Shown here one piece after another: positions 17,479-27,580 of a stretch of DNA of 64,000 nt; the stretch's first letter is position 1; every line of letters starts with the position of its first letter. Origin of the DNA: Phycisphaeraceae bacterium (lineage in GTDB: Bacteria > Planctomycetota > Phycisphaerae > Phycisphaerales > UBA1924); NCBI GenBank assembly GCA_023898685.1, contig CP060234.1:1674001-1738000 (forward strand), in the 5' to 3' direction. Below the pieces are notes generated by a model. That model did no database searches, had not been told where the DNA came from, and was given only the letters and a program-made list of their open reading frames with translations. The translations under genes and the position numbers were made by a program.

Positions 17479-18798
17479 TCAGGCGCCGGCCTTTGCGGTC
17501 GCGCTTGCGCCGATATCGGCCCTCATCTGCTTGCCGTCGAACTCGATGAGCCCCGCCGCCCGGTACGCACGCTCGCGGGCCTCGGCGAACGACGTCCCCA
17601 TCGCCGTGACGCCCAGGACGCGGCCGCCCGACGTGACGAGCTTTCCGTCCACCATCGCCGTGCCGGCCTGGTCAACGCGAACGCCCTCGATCCGCTCGGC
17701 GGCCTCAATGCCGGTGATCTCGTCGCCCTTGCGGGGTTTCGCGGGATAACCCTGGGCCGCGAGGACGACCGTGACCGCGTGCTGCTCCGACCACTGCACG
17801 TCGACGCGGTGCAGCGAGCCGGTGGCACAGGCGTGGAAGAGCTCGATGGCGTCCGACTCGAGCCGTGCCATCAGGGGCTGGCACTCGGGGTCGCCGAACC
17901 GCACGTTGAACTCGAGCACCTTGGGCCCGGCGGGCGTGAGCATGAGCCCCGCGTAGAGCACGCCCCGGAACTCGGCCTCGTCGCGGCGCAGCGCGTCGAC
18001 GATCGGCACGAACACCTCGCGCTCGACGCGCGACATCGTCGCGACGTCGAGCGTGTTCGACGGGCAGAAGGCGCCCATGCCCCCCGTGTTCGGGCCGGTG
18101 TCGTCGTCGCCCAGCCGCTTGTGGTCCTGGCAGGGCGGGAGGATCATGATGTTCCGCCCGTCGACGAGCGCGAGCACCGAGACCTCGGGACCCGTCATCA
18201 GCTCCTCGATCACGACTCGCCGCCCCGCGTCGCCGAATTCAAGACCCACCATCATGCGCTCGAGCGCCGCGAGCCCTTCGCACTCGGTCTTCGGGACGAC
18301 GACGCCCTTGCCCTTCGCGAGCCCCGCCGCCTTGATCACGTGCAGCTCGGTCCTCGACTCGAGAAACGCCTTCGCCGCGGCGTAGTCGTCGAATGACCGA
18401 CCCTCGGCCGTGGGGATCGAGGCGTCGCGCATCAGCTTCTTGGCGTACGCCTTGTCGGCTTCGAGCCTCGCGGCCCGGGCGGGCGGGCCCAGCACGGCTC
18501 TCCGCGAACCGTCGGCCCGCTCGGCGAGCGAATCGGCGAGGCCCTGGGCGAGCGGGTCCTCCGGGCCGATGACCACGAGCCCGATGTCGCGGCGGTCGCA
18601 GAACTGCCGGACGCGGTAGTGCTGCTTCGAGTCCATCGGCACGTCGGCCCGCCGGCCGAGCGAGGCGATACCCGGGTTGGCGGCGGGATCGACCCACAGC
18701 TCGCCCAGCCTCGGGGATCGGGCGATGGCCCGCGCGAGCGCGTGCTCGCGGCCGCCGGCGCCGACAAGGAACACGTTGACACGATCGGGGCAGGTCAT
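17479..18798 (-). CDS. purD: Phosphoribosylamine-glycine ligase
   Basis: This enzyme joins glycine to phosphoribosylamine in step two of purine synthesis. The 439 residues show the N-terminal VGAGGREHALARAI, the ATP-grasp segment with VIKAAGLAKGKGVVV, GPEVSVLALVDG, the signature DDDTGPNTGGMGAFCPS, and FNVRFGDPECQPLM, which carries metal-binding residues. It lies 75 bases downstream of purC on the same strand but has its own TACCAT box five bases before the ATG and no Shine-Dalgarno, so it is probably leaderless. Confidence 0.96.
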   Translation of the reverse strand: MTCPDRVNVFLVGAGGREHALARAIARSPRLGELWVDPAANPGIASLGRRADVPMDSKQHYRVRQFCDRRDIGLVVIGPEDPLAQGLADSLAERADGSRRAVLGPPARAARLEADKAYAKKLMRDASIPTAEGRSFDDYAAAKAFLESRTELHVIKAAGLAKGKGVVVPKTECEGLAALERMMVGLEFGDAGRRVVIEELMTGPEVSVLALVDGRNIMILPPCQDHKRLGDDDTGPNTGGMGAFCPSNTLDVATMSRVEREVFVPIVDALRRDEAEFRGVLYAGLMLTPAGPKVLEFNVRFGDPECQPLMARLESDAIELFHACATGSLHRVDVQWSEQHAVTVVLAAQGYPAKPRKGDEITGIEAAERIEGVRVDQAGTAMVDGKLVTSGGRVLGVTAMGTSFAEARERAYRAAGLIEFDGKQMRADIGASATAKAGA

Positions 18799-18803
18799 GG
18801 GCG

Positions 18804-18809
18804 ATGGTA
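18804..18809 (-). promoter_or_regulatory. TACCAT -10 box five bases before the purD ATG
   Basis: The hexamer lies in the 75-base purC-purD gap. The -10 to ATG distance implies initiation at or next to the start codon. Confidence 0.5.
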
Positions 18810-18873
18810 TGGACCGAGCGCCCTCGCGATGATCGCCAAGTCGGGGGAATCGGTCTGTATCAAATCAGCCGGA

Positions 18874-19863
<990 letters not shown>

Positions 19864-19870
19864 AGGGCGT

Positions 19871-19876
19871 ATGCTA
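19871..19876 (-). promoter_or_regulatory. TAGCAT -10 box seven bases before the purC ATG
   Basis: The hexamer precedes ATG with no Shine-Dalgarno in between, consistent with a leaderless mRNA. No clear -35 is seen at the usual spacing. Confidence 0.5.
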
Positions 19877-20032
19877 CCGGCCGCCGCGGGCCCGCGGGGC
19901 TGTATCATCCGTCGAGATCGGCGGTTGGATCGCCCGGGCCCCGCGGCCCCGCTACGGTGTGCTTTCGGCCGGCCCCCAGCCGGCCCCGGGCCCGGCGAGA
20001 AGCCCGCCGGGCATGGAAGGAACTGTCCACGC

Positions 20033-21751
20033 ATGCTCAGTTTCCTGGTGTTCGAGGGTGACAAGCCGCAGGCCGAGCGTGTGCTCCGCCACGCCCACCT
20101 CCTCGGGCCCGAAAGCGTGCCCGTCGCGGGCGAGGTGCGTTTCGAGGCCGGGCTGATTCTGTGCACCAAGTCCAGCGGGGAGGCGACGAGCCTGGGTGTG
20201 CAGGTCGGGCTCGACCAGAAGACCATAGACGAGTTGGGCTTTGCGGTGGGCGGTGAGGACGGCGTGACGCCCCCGCCCGGCGCGATCACCCTGCGCACCT
20301 GCCTGCTGCCCGAACGCGATCGGCCCTACCTGCTCAGCCTCGAACTGGCACGGCATAGGCTGATGCTCTACCTCAACAAGCTCGAAGACTGGCAGCTCTT
20401 CGACCTGGGCCCGGACCACGAGATCACCAGGCTCTTCGAGCGGGCCCGGCACGCGTTCACCGAGGCGCTGGTGGCCCAGCGGGCGGGAGACGCCGAGCAC
20501 GGGCTCGACGCGAAGGCCCATCGGCTGGCGGTCAAGAGTCTCTGGCTCGCGGTGGAGGCGGGAGAACGGCTGGCGCTCGAGTCGGCCCGGCGCGATTTCA
20601 CGCCGCGGGTGAGCGGGCAGATCTATGAACACACGCTCGAGACCTCGCCCCACGCCCCCGCATCGAGGCAGCGGGCGACCCAGCCTGTGCTCTCGATCGA
20701 CCGAGTCGGTGTCGCGGTGCCCAACCGGCCGGCGGTGGGGTGCTCGGTGTCGCCCGCCTCGTTCACCGACGTGGCCCAGCAGGTGGCGCTCGACACGCTC
20801 GACTATCTCCAGATCCCGATGCGTTGGATCGAGATGGAGCCCGAGGAGGGCAAGTACTTCTGGCGCAACACCGACCAGTGGATCGAATGGGCGGTGCGGC
20901 GGGCGAAGATCCCCGTCGTTGCAGGTCCGGTGATCGACTTCCGGCAGAAGTGCGTGCCGCGCTGGCTCTACGTGTGGGAGAACGACTACGAAACGCTGCG
21001 CGAGTTCGTCTACGAGCACATGAAGAACCTGGTGACGCGCTACCGTCGGACGATCGGGCGGTGGGTCGTCCTGGGCGGACTGCACGTCAACGACAACTTC
21101 CATTTCACGTTCGACCAGATGATGGACCTGACGCGGATCTGCGTGCTGGTGGTGCGCAAGCTGCACCCCACGGCCCAGGTCATCCTCGAGATCACGCACC
21201 CGTGGGGCGAATACCACACGGCCAACCGCCGCTCGCTGCCCCCCATGCTCTACGCCGAGATGGTGACCCAGTCGGGGATCATGGTCGACGGGTTCAGCCT
21301 GCGGGTGCAGATGGGCCAGCCGCTGCCCGGGCAGAGCGCCCGCGACCTGATGGTGTTCAGCTCGATGCTTGACCGCTACGCGGGGCTCGACAAGCCGCTC
21401 TCGCTCACCGCGGTGGGCGTGCCGAGCGGCGTGCCCGAGGCGGTCGGCAACCCGGATCTCGCCGAGTTCCACCCGGGGTTCTGGCGGGCGCCCTGGTCCG
21501 AGCGGTTGCAGGCCGACTGGGCGACCGCGGCGATGTCGATCGCGCTCGCCAAGCCCTACATCCAGTCGGTGACGTGGCAAGAGCTGTACGACATGCCCGA
21601 CCCGACGGAGATGCCCCGGGGCGGGCTGATCTCGGTCGACGGCACGCCCAAGCCCGTGGCCTCGCGGCTCGCCGAGATCCGCAACGCCGTGCGCGAGGGA
21701 CAGCTTCCCGAGCGGCTCCGCAACCCGAGCTGGATCCCCCTTTCGGACTGA
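20033..21751 (+). CDS. GH10-like TIM-barrel protein without signal peptide
   Basis: The 572-residue product has an N-terminal region of about 230 residues of unknown fold, then a barrel-like half resembling glycoside hydrolase family 10: WRNTDQWIEWAVRRAKIPVV, PRWLYVWENDYETLREFVYE, and ITHPWGEYHTANRR. In active GH10 xylanases the acid/base lies in WDVVNE; the equivalent stretch here reads GRWVVLGGLHVNDNF and has no Glu, so catalysis is doubtful unless another residue substitutes. No signal peptide is present. ComEA-like is the next gene, six bases downstream, probably in one operon. Confidence 0.6.
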   Translation: MLSFLVFEGDKPQAERVLRHAHLLGPESVPVAGEVRFEAGLILCTKSSGEATSLGVQVGLDQKTIDELGFAVGGEDGVTPPPGAITLRTCLLPERDRPYLLSLELARHRLMLYLNKLEDWQLFDLGPDHEITRLFERARHAFTEALVAQRAGDAEHGLDAKAHRLAVKSLWLAVEAGERLALESARRDFTPRVSGQIYEHTLETSPHAPASRQRATQPVLSIDRVGVAVPNRPAVGCSVSPASFTDVAQQVALDTLDYLQIPMRWIEMEPEEGKYFWRNTDQWIEWAVRRAKIPVVAGPVIDFRQKCVPRWLYVWENDYETLREFVYEHMKNLVTRYRRTIGRWVVLGGLHVNDNFHFTFDQMMDLTRICVLVVRKLHPTAQVILEITHPWGEYHTANRRSLPPMLYAEMVTQSGIMVDGFSLRVQMGQPLPGQSARDLMVFSSMLDRYAGLDKPLSLTAVGVPSGVPEAVGNPDLAEFHPGFWRAPWSERLQADWATAAMSIALAKPYIQSVTWQELYDMPDPTEMPRGGLISVDGTPKPVASRLAEIRNAVREGQLPERLRNPSWIPLSD

Positions 21752-21757
21752 GCGAAC

Positions 21758-22297
21758 ATGCCCGATCGGCCCGCCAACACGGCGATCTCCCCCGCACGCT
21801 GGGCGGCGGCGGGGCTTCTGGGAGGGGCGTCGATCGTCGGGATGCTGTGGGCCGTGATCGGGCGGGCGCCGGCGGAAAGGCCCGTTCCGCACGAGTCCAT
21901 CGCGGCCGCCTCCCGGGAATCACCCCCAACTCCGGCGAGCGGGCTCGCGACGCGTCAGTCCCCGGCGCCGCACGAAATCAACGCCACGCCCGCAGGTTCC
22001 ATCGCCGAAGCGTCGCCGCCGGTTACTGCTGAACCGCCCGTTGCGAGCGGCACGCCCGACCCCGCGTCGCCGCCAGCCCGGCCCAAGCCCGCCGCGGCCC
22101 CGGGCCGCCTGAACATCAACACCGCCTCGGCGGCCGAACTCGAGTTGCTGCCCAGCATCGGCCGCACGCTCGCGGCGAGGATCATCGAGTACCGGCAGCG
22201 CGAGGGCCCGATCCGATCGCTGACGCAGCTCATGGATGTCAACGGCATCGGCGTGCGCACCGCGGAGGCGATCGAGCCGTACATCAGGTTCGAGTAG
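21758..22297 (+). CDS. ComEA-like helix-hairpin-helix DNA-binding protein
   Basis: The 179 residues contain an N-terminal transmembrane segment (AAGLLGGASIVGMLWAVIG), an Ala/Pro-rich linker of about 85 residues, and a C-terminal ComEA-type helix-hairpin-helix domain with LNINTASAAELELLPSIGR, then IIEYRQREGPI and MDVNGIGVRTAEAI. ComEA pulls incoming DNA across the envelope in natural transformation. The start is six bases after the preceding stop, suggesting cotranscription. No other competence gene is in the window. Confidence 0.85.
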   Translation: MPDRPANTAISPARWAAAGLLGGASIVGMLWAVIGRAPAERPVPHESIAAASRESPPTPASGLATRQSPAPHEINATPAGSIAEASPPVTAEPPVASGTPDPASPPARPKPAAAPGRLNINTASAAELELLPSIGRTLAARIIEYRQREGPIRSLTQLMDVNGIGVRTAEAIEPYIRFE

Positions 22298-22308
22298 GTC
22301 CACAGATT

Positions 22309-23727
22309 TCAGATTGGGTCGGGAGTAAGCGACTTCGTCGGCTCGATCCGAATCCGGAGTGTGCGATCGGTCGTCATCTCGGCCCGGCGCATCAAACCCA
22401 GCGTCTCACAGAAGGCGTCGACGATCGCGAGCCCCAGCCCGGCGTGCCGGCGCCCGCTGCGCGCCGGGTCGGCCCTCCAGAACGGCTCGAACATCTGGTC
22501 GGCGTCGGCTGCGCTGAGATCAACAGGCCCGTTCTCGATCTCGAACCCGGCGCTTCCCACCCCGCCCGCGACAGCCACACGGATCATGCCGCCCTCGGGC
22601 GTGTATTCCCCCGCATTCTCGACGAGGTTGCGCAGGATCATCAGCGCCGCCCCGGCCGGCCCCCGCCAGCCCGCCGCGTCGTCGATCTCGGTTTCAAGCG
22701 AGATTGAACGCTCGCGGAGCAGGCCCGCGTGTTTGTCGAGCTGTGTGCGCACGATCGGCCCGAGCGGCGTGGTCGCGTCGACCTTCCCGCCAGCCCGGCC
22801 CCTCGCCGCGAGCAGCAGGCTCTCGAGTAGCGTGTTCATCTCCGCGGCGATCGCCCCGGCCTCTTCGATGGCCCGCCGTTGGCGGGCCTCGTCGGGATAA
22901 CGTCCCGCGACGCCCGTGAGCATGGTCAACTCGGCGATCGGCGTTCGGAGTTCATGGGCCGCCGCGTCCGTGAAACGCCGCTCTCGTTCGACGCCCGCGA
23001 GGACGCGTTCGAGCAATCCGTTCACGGCGGCCGCGATCGGGCGGAGCTCGGCGGGATAGGTGTGGTCATCGATGTCGAGCGAGAGCGTCGCGGGGCCGAT
23101 GCGGTCGAGCTCGCCCGTCAGCCGGTGGACCGGCGCCAGGCCGCGGCGTACAACGAGCCGCACGGCGATCATGGTCACGCCGACGGCGACGCAGAACGCC
23201 GCGATCAGGGCGTTTCGCCACCGCCGTTCGTCCCGTAGCAGAGCGCTCGCGTCGGCCACGACCTCGACCGTCACCGGGGGTCCCTCGGCGGTCGGGGCTC
23301 GGTTGTCGTCGTCATCGCCTTCAACCGAGGCGTGGGCGTTCAGGATGACCTTGCGGTAACGCGTATCGCCACCGTCGGCGATCGTGCGGTAGGCCGGCGG
23401 CCCGCCCGGGCGGGGCGTCTCGCCGGCGACGACCCGAGGCAGCGCGTCCGAGACCGCGAGCACCTCGCCGTGCGAGTCGGTGATCCGCAGCCAGACGCCC
23501 TGGTTCTCCACCCGCAGATCGCCCTCGAAATCGAACGCGAGCTCGTCCTCCTCGCGGTCTTCGACGACCATGGCCGCGAACGTGCTCGCCCGCGTTCTCA
23601 GCGATTCGTCGAGCTGCGCCCGGACCGCCCCGCGGTAGCTGAAGAACACCGCGACCGCAAGAACGGCGAAGAGCAGCCCGATCGCGACGCCAAGGGAAAG
23701 GGTCAGCATTCGGCGGATCGACGTCAT
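22309..23727 (-). CDS. Sensor histidine kinase
   Basis: Residues 7-30 and 172-193 are transmembrane and enclose a periplasmic region of about 140 residues. A HAMP-like segment follows, then the dimerisation box with His258 (DAAAHELRTPIAEL), and an HATPase with the N-box LRNLVENAGEYT and the G-box HAGLGLAIVDAF. The ATG overlaps the response-regulator stop in ATGA, so the two are translationally coupled. The ligand is unknown, but the PepSY protein encoded upstream in the cassette is a natural candidate partner. Confidence 0.93.
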   Translation of the reverse strand: MTSIRRMLTLSLGVAIGLLFAVLAVAVFFSYRGAVRAQLDESLRTRASTFAAMVVEDREEDELAFDFEGDLRVENQGVWLRITDSHGEVLAVSDALPRVVAGETPRPGGPPAYRTIADGGDTRYRKVILNAHASVEGDDDDNRAPTAEGPPVTVEVVADASALLRDERRWRNALIAAFCVAVGVTMIAVRLVVRRGLAPVHRLTGELDRIGPATLSLDIDDHTYPAELRPIAAAVNGLLERVLAGVERERRFTDAAAHELRTPIAELTMLTGVAGRYPDEARQRRAIEEAGAIAAEMNTLLESLLLAARGRAGGKVDATTPLGPIVRTQLDKHAGLLRERSISLETEIDDAAGWRGPAGAALMILRNLVENAGEYTPEGGMIRVAVAGGVGSAGFEIENGPVDLSAADADQMFEPFWRADPARSGRRHAGLGLAIVDAFCETLGLMRRAEMTTDRTLRIRIEPTKSLTPDPI

Positions 23728-24416
23728 GCGTCCGCCCCCGGCGTGCCCGCCTTCCCCACGAGGTATCCCAGCCCGCGCCGCGTCTCGATCAAGTCGTGCA
23801 CGCCGCGCTCGGCCAGTTTCTTCCGCAGCGCGGCGACGGCGGAGTCGATCGCGTTGGACCACACCTGCCGGTCCTCGGCGTAGACGTGCTCCTCGATCTC
23901 GCCCCGCGAGAGCGTGCGGCCCGCGTTCATCATGAGATACTCGAGCACCGCGTACTCGCGCGGGGAGAGCTCGAGCGGGCTGTCACCCACCGAGAACCGG
24001 CGTGCGGCGAGATCAAGCGTCACGCCGCCCACGCCGACGACATTGGACGCCGAGCCGCGGGCGCGGCGGGTCAACGCCTCGATCCTCGCAAGCAGTTCAT
24101 CGAAGCTGAATGGCTTGACCAGGTAGTCGTCGGCGCCGGCCCGCAGCCCCTCGACGCGTTGCTCGACGCGGTCGCGGGCGCTGAGCACGAGCACGGGCGT
24201 CGTGTTGCCCGCCGCTCGGAGCCGGCCCAGCAGGCTGATGCCGTCGAGCTCGGGCAGCATGATGTCGAGCACGACCAGGTCGTATTCGGTTGTCCGCGCG
24301 TGGATCAGCCCCTCGCGCCCGTCGCCGACGGCGTCGACCGCGTAGCCCGCGGCGGTGAGCCCGTCCACGAGCGATTCGCGGAGCCGGCGCGTGTCCTCGA
24401 CGATCAGCACTCGCAT
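23724..24416 (-). CDS. OmpR-family response regulator
   Basis: The 230 residues are a receiver domain with Asp51 as phosphoacceptor (LVVLDIMLPELDG), Ser79 and Lys101 (DDYLVKPFSFDEL), then an OmpR-type winged helix (LELSPREYAVLEYLMM, later RRGLGYLVG). It should bind DNA when phosphorylated by the kinase encoded next to it. ATG 24416 is the family start. A hairpin at 24445 separates it from the PepSY gene. Confidence 0.95.
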   Translation of the reverse strand: MRVLIVEDTRRLRESLVDGLTAAGYAVDAVGDGREGLIHARTTEYDLVVLDIMLPELDGISLLGRLRAAGNTTPVLVLSARDRVEQRVEGLRAGADDYLVKPFSFDELLARIEALTRRARGSASNVVGVGGVTLDLAARRFSVGDSPLELSPREYAVLEYLMMNAGRTLSRGEIEEHVYAEDRQVWSNAIDSAVAALRKKLAERGVHDLIETRRGLGYLVGKAGTPGADA

Positions 24417-24444
24417 GGGCTTCTCAGCGTAGCGGAACAAAGAC

Positions 24445-24468
24445 CGGGCGCGGCGGGGGCCGCGCCCG
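24445..24468 (-). terminator. Hairpin between PepSY gene and response regulator
   Basis: CGGGCGCGGC and GCCGCGCCCG pair over four bases; on the minus strand the T-rich GTCTTTGTT follows. It may terminate or attenuate transcription out of the PepSY gene. Confidence 0.6.
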
Positions 24469-24526
24469 ATCTGGAGTGGGCGACCTCGGCGATCAGGGCC
24501 CCGGATCGCATCGGCCAGTGGCGGGA

Positions 24527-25366
24527 TCAGTCGTCGTCCGCCTCGCCATCGCCATCGCCGTCGTCCGCTTCGCCCTCGTCGTCGGCCTCGAACCCGAGGA
24601 ACTTGCCGTTCCCGTCGACGGCGAATTCGGTGTCGGAATGGTCGGCGTGCTCGACCTCGATCTCGTATACCGTGACGCCGTCCTCGGTCGACAGCTCGAT
24701 CTCGTCGATCGTGCCGCCCTGGAGATTCGCGAAGATGGCCGCGCGGACCGCGGCGGGCACCTTGTCGAGCGAGATCTTCATGTCGTGCTCGCCCTCGTCG
24801 CCTTCGTCGTCCGCGTCGTCGTCGCCGTCGTTGTCGTAGCCGACGAACGCGCCGTCCTCGGCGACGTCGAACTCGGTGAGCACGTCGACCTCGTAGAGCA
24901 CCCGCCCGTGGTCGGTGGTGCGCTCGAGCTCGATGATCCGCCCGCCGTGCGCGTTGGTCAGGATCGTCTCCCGGACGGCGTCGGGCACCTGGTCGAGTGT
25001 CACGGCCACGTCGCCGTCGTCCTCATCGCCGTCGTCCGCGTCGTCGTCGCCATCCTGCGCGTCGTCGTCCGCGTCGTTGTCGTAACCGACGAACGTGCCG
25101 TCCTCGGCGACGTCGAACTCGACCTTTCCCGTAGCCGTGCGCACGTCGACCTCGTAGAGCAGCCGCCCGTGGTCGGTGGTGCGCTCGAGTTCGGTGATCG
25201 TCCCTCCGTCCAGGTGCGAGAGGATCGTGACGCGAACAGGGACCGGCACCTGGTCGAGCGTCACGGCCTCGTCCCCTTCGTTACCGTGAGTGGTGAGCCC
25301 GATGGTCGCCCCGGTGGCGGTGAGAATCAGGACGGTGGTGATGGCGGCTTTGGCTGCGATGAGCAT
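24527..25366 (-). CDS. Exported protein with three PepSY-like repeats and acidic linkers
   Basis: The 279-residue product has an N-terminal signal/anchor (MLIAAKAAITTVLILTATGA) followed by three repeats of about 65 residues. Each starts VTLDQVPxxVRxTIL or similar and ends in YEVDV...F(D/A)V..DG.F.GYD. They match the PepSY-like (putative inhibitor) fold. Two linkers are almost entirely Asp/Glu/Gly, and the C-terminus is another acidic run, so calcium binding is possible. AAGGAGA precedes the ATG. The gene heads a PepSY-regulator-kinase cassette, a recurring arrangement in which the product is often a regulon member. Confidence 0.7.
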   Translation of the reverse strand: MLIAAKAAITTVLILTATGATIGLTTHGNEGDEAVTLDQVPVPVRVTILSHLDGGTITELERTTDHGRLLYEVDVRTATGKVEFDVAEDGTFVGYDNDADDDAQDGDDDADDGDEDDGDVAVTLDQVPDAVRETILTNAHGGRIIELERTTDHGRVLYEVDVLTEFDVAEDGAFVGYDNDGDDDADDEGDEGEHDMKISLDKVPAAVRAAIFANLQGGTIDEIELSTEDGVTVYEIEVEHADHSDTEFAVDGNGKFLGFEADDEGEADDGDGDGEADDD

Positions 25367-25508
25367 GTCGTTCTCCTTGGTGGCTTGCTCGTGCGGTGAC
25401 GCCCGTCACCACGATGCTGTTGTACGGCACGATCCGGCCCGGGAGATGACGACGGGATGATGATTCGGGGGTTTCCTCGGCCCCCGGCCCGCCGGGGCGC
25501 AAGAAAGA

Positions 25509-25534
25509 AGCCGCGGGATCCAGATCCCGCGGCT
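25509..25534 (-). terminator. gdhA intrinsic terminator
   Basis: A perfect 12-base stem, AGCCGCGGGATC with GATCCCGCGGCT, is closed by a very short loop. On the minus strand it is followed by TCTTTCTT, 36 bases after the gdhA stop. Confidence 0.85.
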
Positions 25535-25570
25535 TTCGTGCTCATATCGGGCTTGTCCTCAGATCGCGGC

Positions 25571-26953
25571 TTACGGGAAGATCCCGCGGACCTCGTACAC
25601 GTCGCCCAGGTGCTCGAGCGCGGCGGCGAACGCGGCGGTACGCAGGTCGCAGGAATACCGCTCTCGCGCCGCGAGAGCGCGCCTCGCCGCGATGACCATG
25701 TGGCGATTGAGCTCGCGGTCGACGTGCTCGCCGTCCCAGGTGACGCACGACTTGTTCTGGAGCCACTCGAAGTAGGAGACGGTCACGCCGCCCGCGTTGG
25801 CGAGGATGGCGGGGATGACCTCGACGCCCTTGTCGCGGAGCACGCGGTCGCCCGCGGGTGTGCAGGGCGCGTTGGCGGCCTCGGCCATCACCTTGCAGTC
25901 CATCATGGCCGCCTGCTTGGGCTGGATCATCTGCTCGAGCGCGCCGGGGATGAACACGTCGCAGGAGGTCTTGTAGAGTTCCTCTTCGCTGATCACCTCG
26001 ACGCCGTGCGACGCGTGCGTGCCAGAGCCGGTCGCGGTCGCCTGCTTCTCGTAGCCACGGATTCCGAAGTGCTTCTCCGAATAGGCGGCGAGTGAGTGGC
26101 AATCGATGCCGTCGTCGTTGCGGATCGCGCCCGTGTGGTCCATCACCGCGATGATCTTCGCGCCCATGTCCTGGAGGATGCGCCCGGCCCATGAGTTCAC
26201 GTTGCCGAAGCCCAGCAGGACGACCGTCATGCCCTGCACGGGGATGCCGATGCCGGGCAGCATCTCGGCGAGCACGTCGGAGACGCCCTGTCCGGTGGCC
26301 TTCTCGCGCCCCGTCGAGCCGCCGAAGCTGACGGGCTTGCCGGTGACAACGCGGAGCGCGTTGTTGTCGGCCTGCCCACTCGAGAGCATGTACGTATCGG
26401 CGAACCACGCCATGATCTGGGCGTTGGTGCCGACGTCGGGCGCGGGGATGTCCTGATCCGGGCCGACCATGTGGCTGATCGCGGCGCAGTAGCGGCGTGT
26501 GACGCGCTGGAGTTCTCCCTCGGAGAGTGTCCGGGGATTGACCTTCACACCGCCTTTGCCGCCGCCGAAGGGGATGCGGACGAGCGCGCACTTGAAGGTC
26601 ATCAGCAGCGCCAGGCTCTTCACGTCGTCGAGGTTGACGTGCTCGTGGTAGCGGAAGCCGCCTTTGTAGGGCCCCAGCACGTTGTTGTGCTGGATGCGGT
26701 AGCCCTTGAACAGCCGGAAGTTCCCGTCATCCATCCGCACCGGGAAGTTGACGATCACCTCGTTCTTGGGCTGCGCGAGGATGATCCGAGTGCGGTGCGG
26801 CAGGTCCATCAGTGACGCGGCGCTCAGCATCTGCCCGACGGTCTGCGTGTAGAGATTGTCCGGATCGGTCGGGAAACCCAGTTCGTCGAAGATGGCGTCC
26901 CGGGACTCTTCTGTGACGGCTGTCGATTCGGTGGTCGGCGTCGCGGTGGTCAT
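25571..26953 (-). CDS. gdhA: Glutamate dehydrogenase
   Basis: This oxidoreductase interconverts glutamate and 2-oxoglutarate plus ammonia. The 460 residues contain GPYKGGFRYHEHVNLDDV, FKCALVRIPFGGGKGGVKVNP (with catalytic Lys residues), DIPAPDVGTNAQIM, the NAD-binding LGFGNVNSWAGRIL and a C-terminal NAGGVTVSYFEWLQN. This form resembles the roughly 420-residue NAD or dual-coenzyme class rather than the E. coli GdhA. ATG 26953 is chosen; the family core starts near residue 20. Coenzyme preference is not decided. Confidence 0.95.
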   Translation of the reverse strand: MTTATPTTESTAVTEESRDAIFDELGFPTDPDNLYTQTVGQMLSAASLMDLPHRTRIILAQPKNEVIVNFPVRMDDGNFRLFKGYRIQHNNVLGPYKGGFRYHEHVNLDDVKSLALLMTFKCALVRIPFGGGKGGVKVNPRTLSEGELQRVTRRYCAAISHMVGPDQDIPAPDVGTNAQIMAWFADTYMLSSGQADNNALRVVTGKPVSFGGSTGREKATGQGVSDVLAEMLPGIGIPVQGMTVVLLGFGNVNSWAGRILQDMGAKIIAVMDHTGAIRNDDGIDCHSLAAYSEKHFGIRGYEKQATATGSGTHASHGVEVISEEELYKTSCDVFIPGALEQMIQPKQAAMMDCKVMAEAANAPCTPAGDRVLRDKGVEVIPAILANAGGVTVSYFEWLQNKSCVTWDGEHVDRELNRHMVIAARRALAARERYSCDLRTAAFAAALEHLGDVYEVRGIFP

Positions 26954-27214
26954 GCTGGCCTCGGAAAGGGTCGCGGGGTTCCGCCCCGCGGTCGGTGACA
27001 TCCACCGCGATCGGCCCGAGCCGCCGGTCAGTGAACCGGCACCCTGGTCCGCCGCGCCCCGGTGGGTCTGGACGCGGAATCCGTTATCGTCGCGGGTCGG
27101 GCGTCGTCTGTCCACCCCAGATTCCCCGCACAGAGGTGGTGAGCCCGACATACGGCTGTGATAGTACAGGGGTTCGACCCGTTCGACGCGGTTCTTGAAA
27201 ACGAAAGTTATGAG
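26954..27214. other. Divergent intergenic region, gdhA and pseudo-receiver gene
   Basis: These 261 bases separate the divergent starts at 26953 and 27215 and must hold both promoters. I see a GATAGT-like -10 at about 27167 but no firm -35, and no repeats. Confidence 0.4.
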
Positions 27215-27580
27215 ATGGTGCTCTACTCCGCCGCCGACCTGCTCTGGGCCACGAGGATCAAGTCCACCGCCGACGCGATGGGCGTGCCGTGCCGCCCGGC
27301 GCGCACCGCCGCGATGCTCCGGGCAAGGCTCGGCGACTCGGAGGTCCGGGCGGTACTGCTCGATCTCGACGCGCCAGAACAGGCTTGGGAACTGCTGGCC
27401 GTGCTGCGTGGGCCGGACGCGGGCGAACGGGAAAACTCGATCCGGGTGATCGCCTGGGGTCCACATGTCGCCGTCGACCTGTTCGCCAAGGCCCGAGAAC
27501 TGGGGGCCGACGAGGTGCTGACGCGCGGGGCATTCGCGTCGGCTCTTCCCGACCTGCTGGTGCGGTTGGGAACGGGCTAA
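27215..27580 (+). CDS. Pseudo-receiver-like protein
   Basis: The 121-residue protein has the length and strand order of a response-regulator receiver: VLLDLDAPEQAWELL in the phosphoacceptor strand, IRVIAWGPHVAVDLFAKA, then GADEVLTRGAF. The N-terminal acidic pair is missing and the usual Lys-Pro of the fifth strand is replaced by Thr-Arg-Gly, so phosphorylation is doubtful. It lies 281 bases upstream of rpsA on the same strand. ATG 27215 is chosen over a GTG at 27158. Confidence 0.6.
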   Translation: MVLYSAADLLWATRIKSTADAMGVPCRPARTAAMLRARLGDSEVRAVLLDLDAPEQAWELLAVLRGPDAGERENSIRVIAWGPHVAVDLFAKARELGADEVLTRGAFASALPDLLVRLGTG

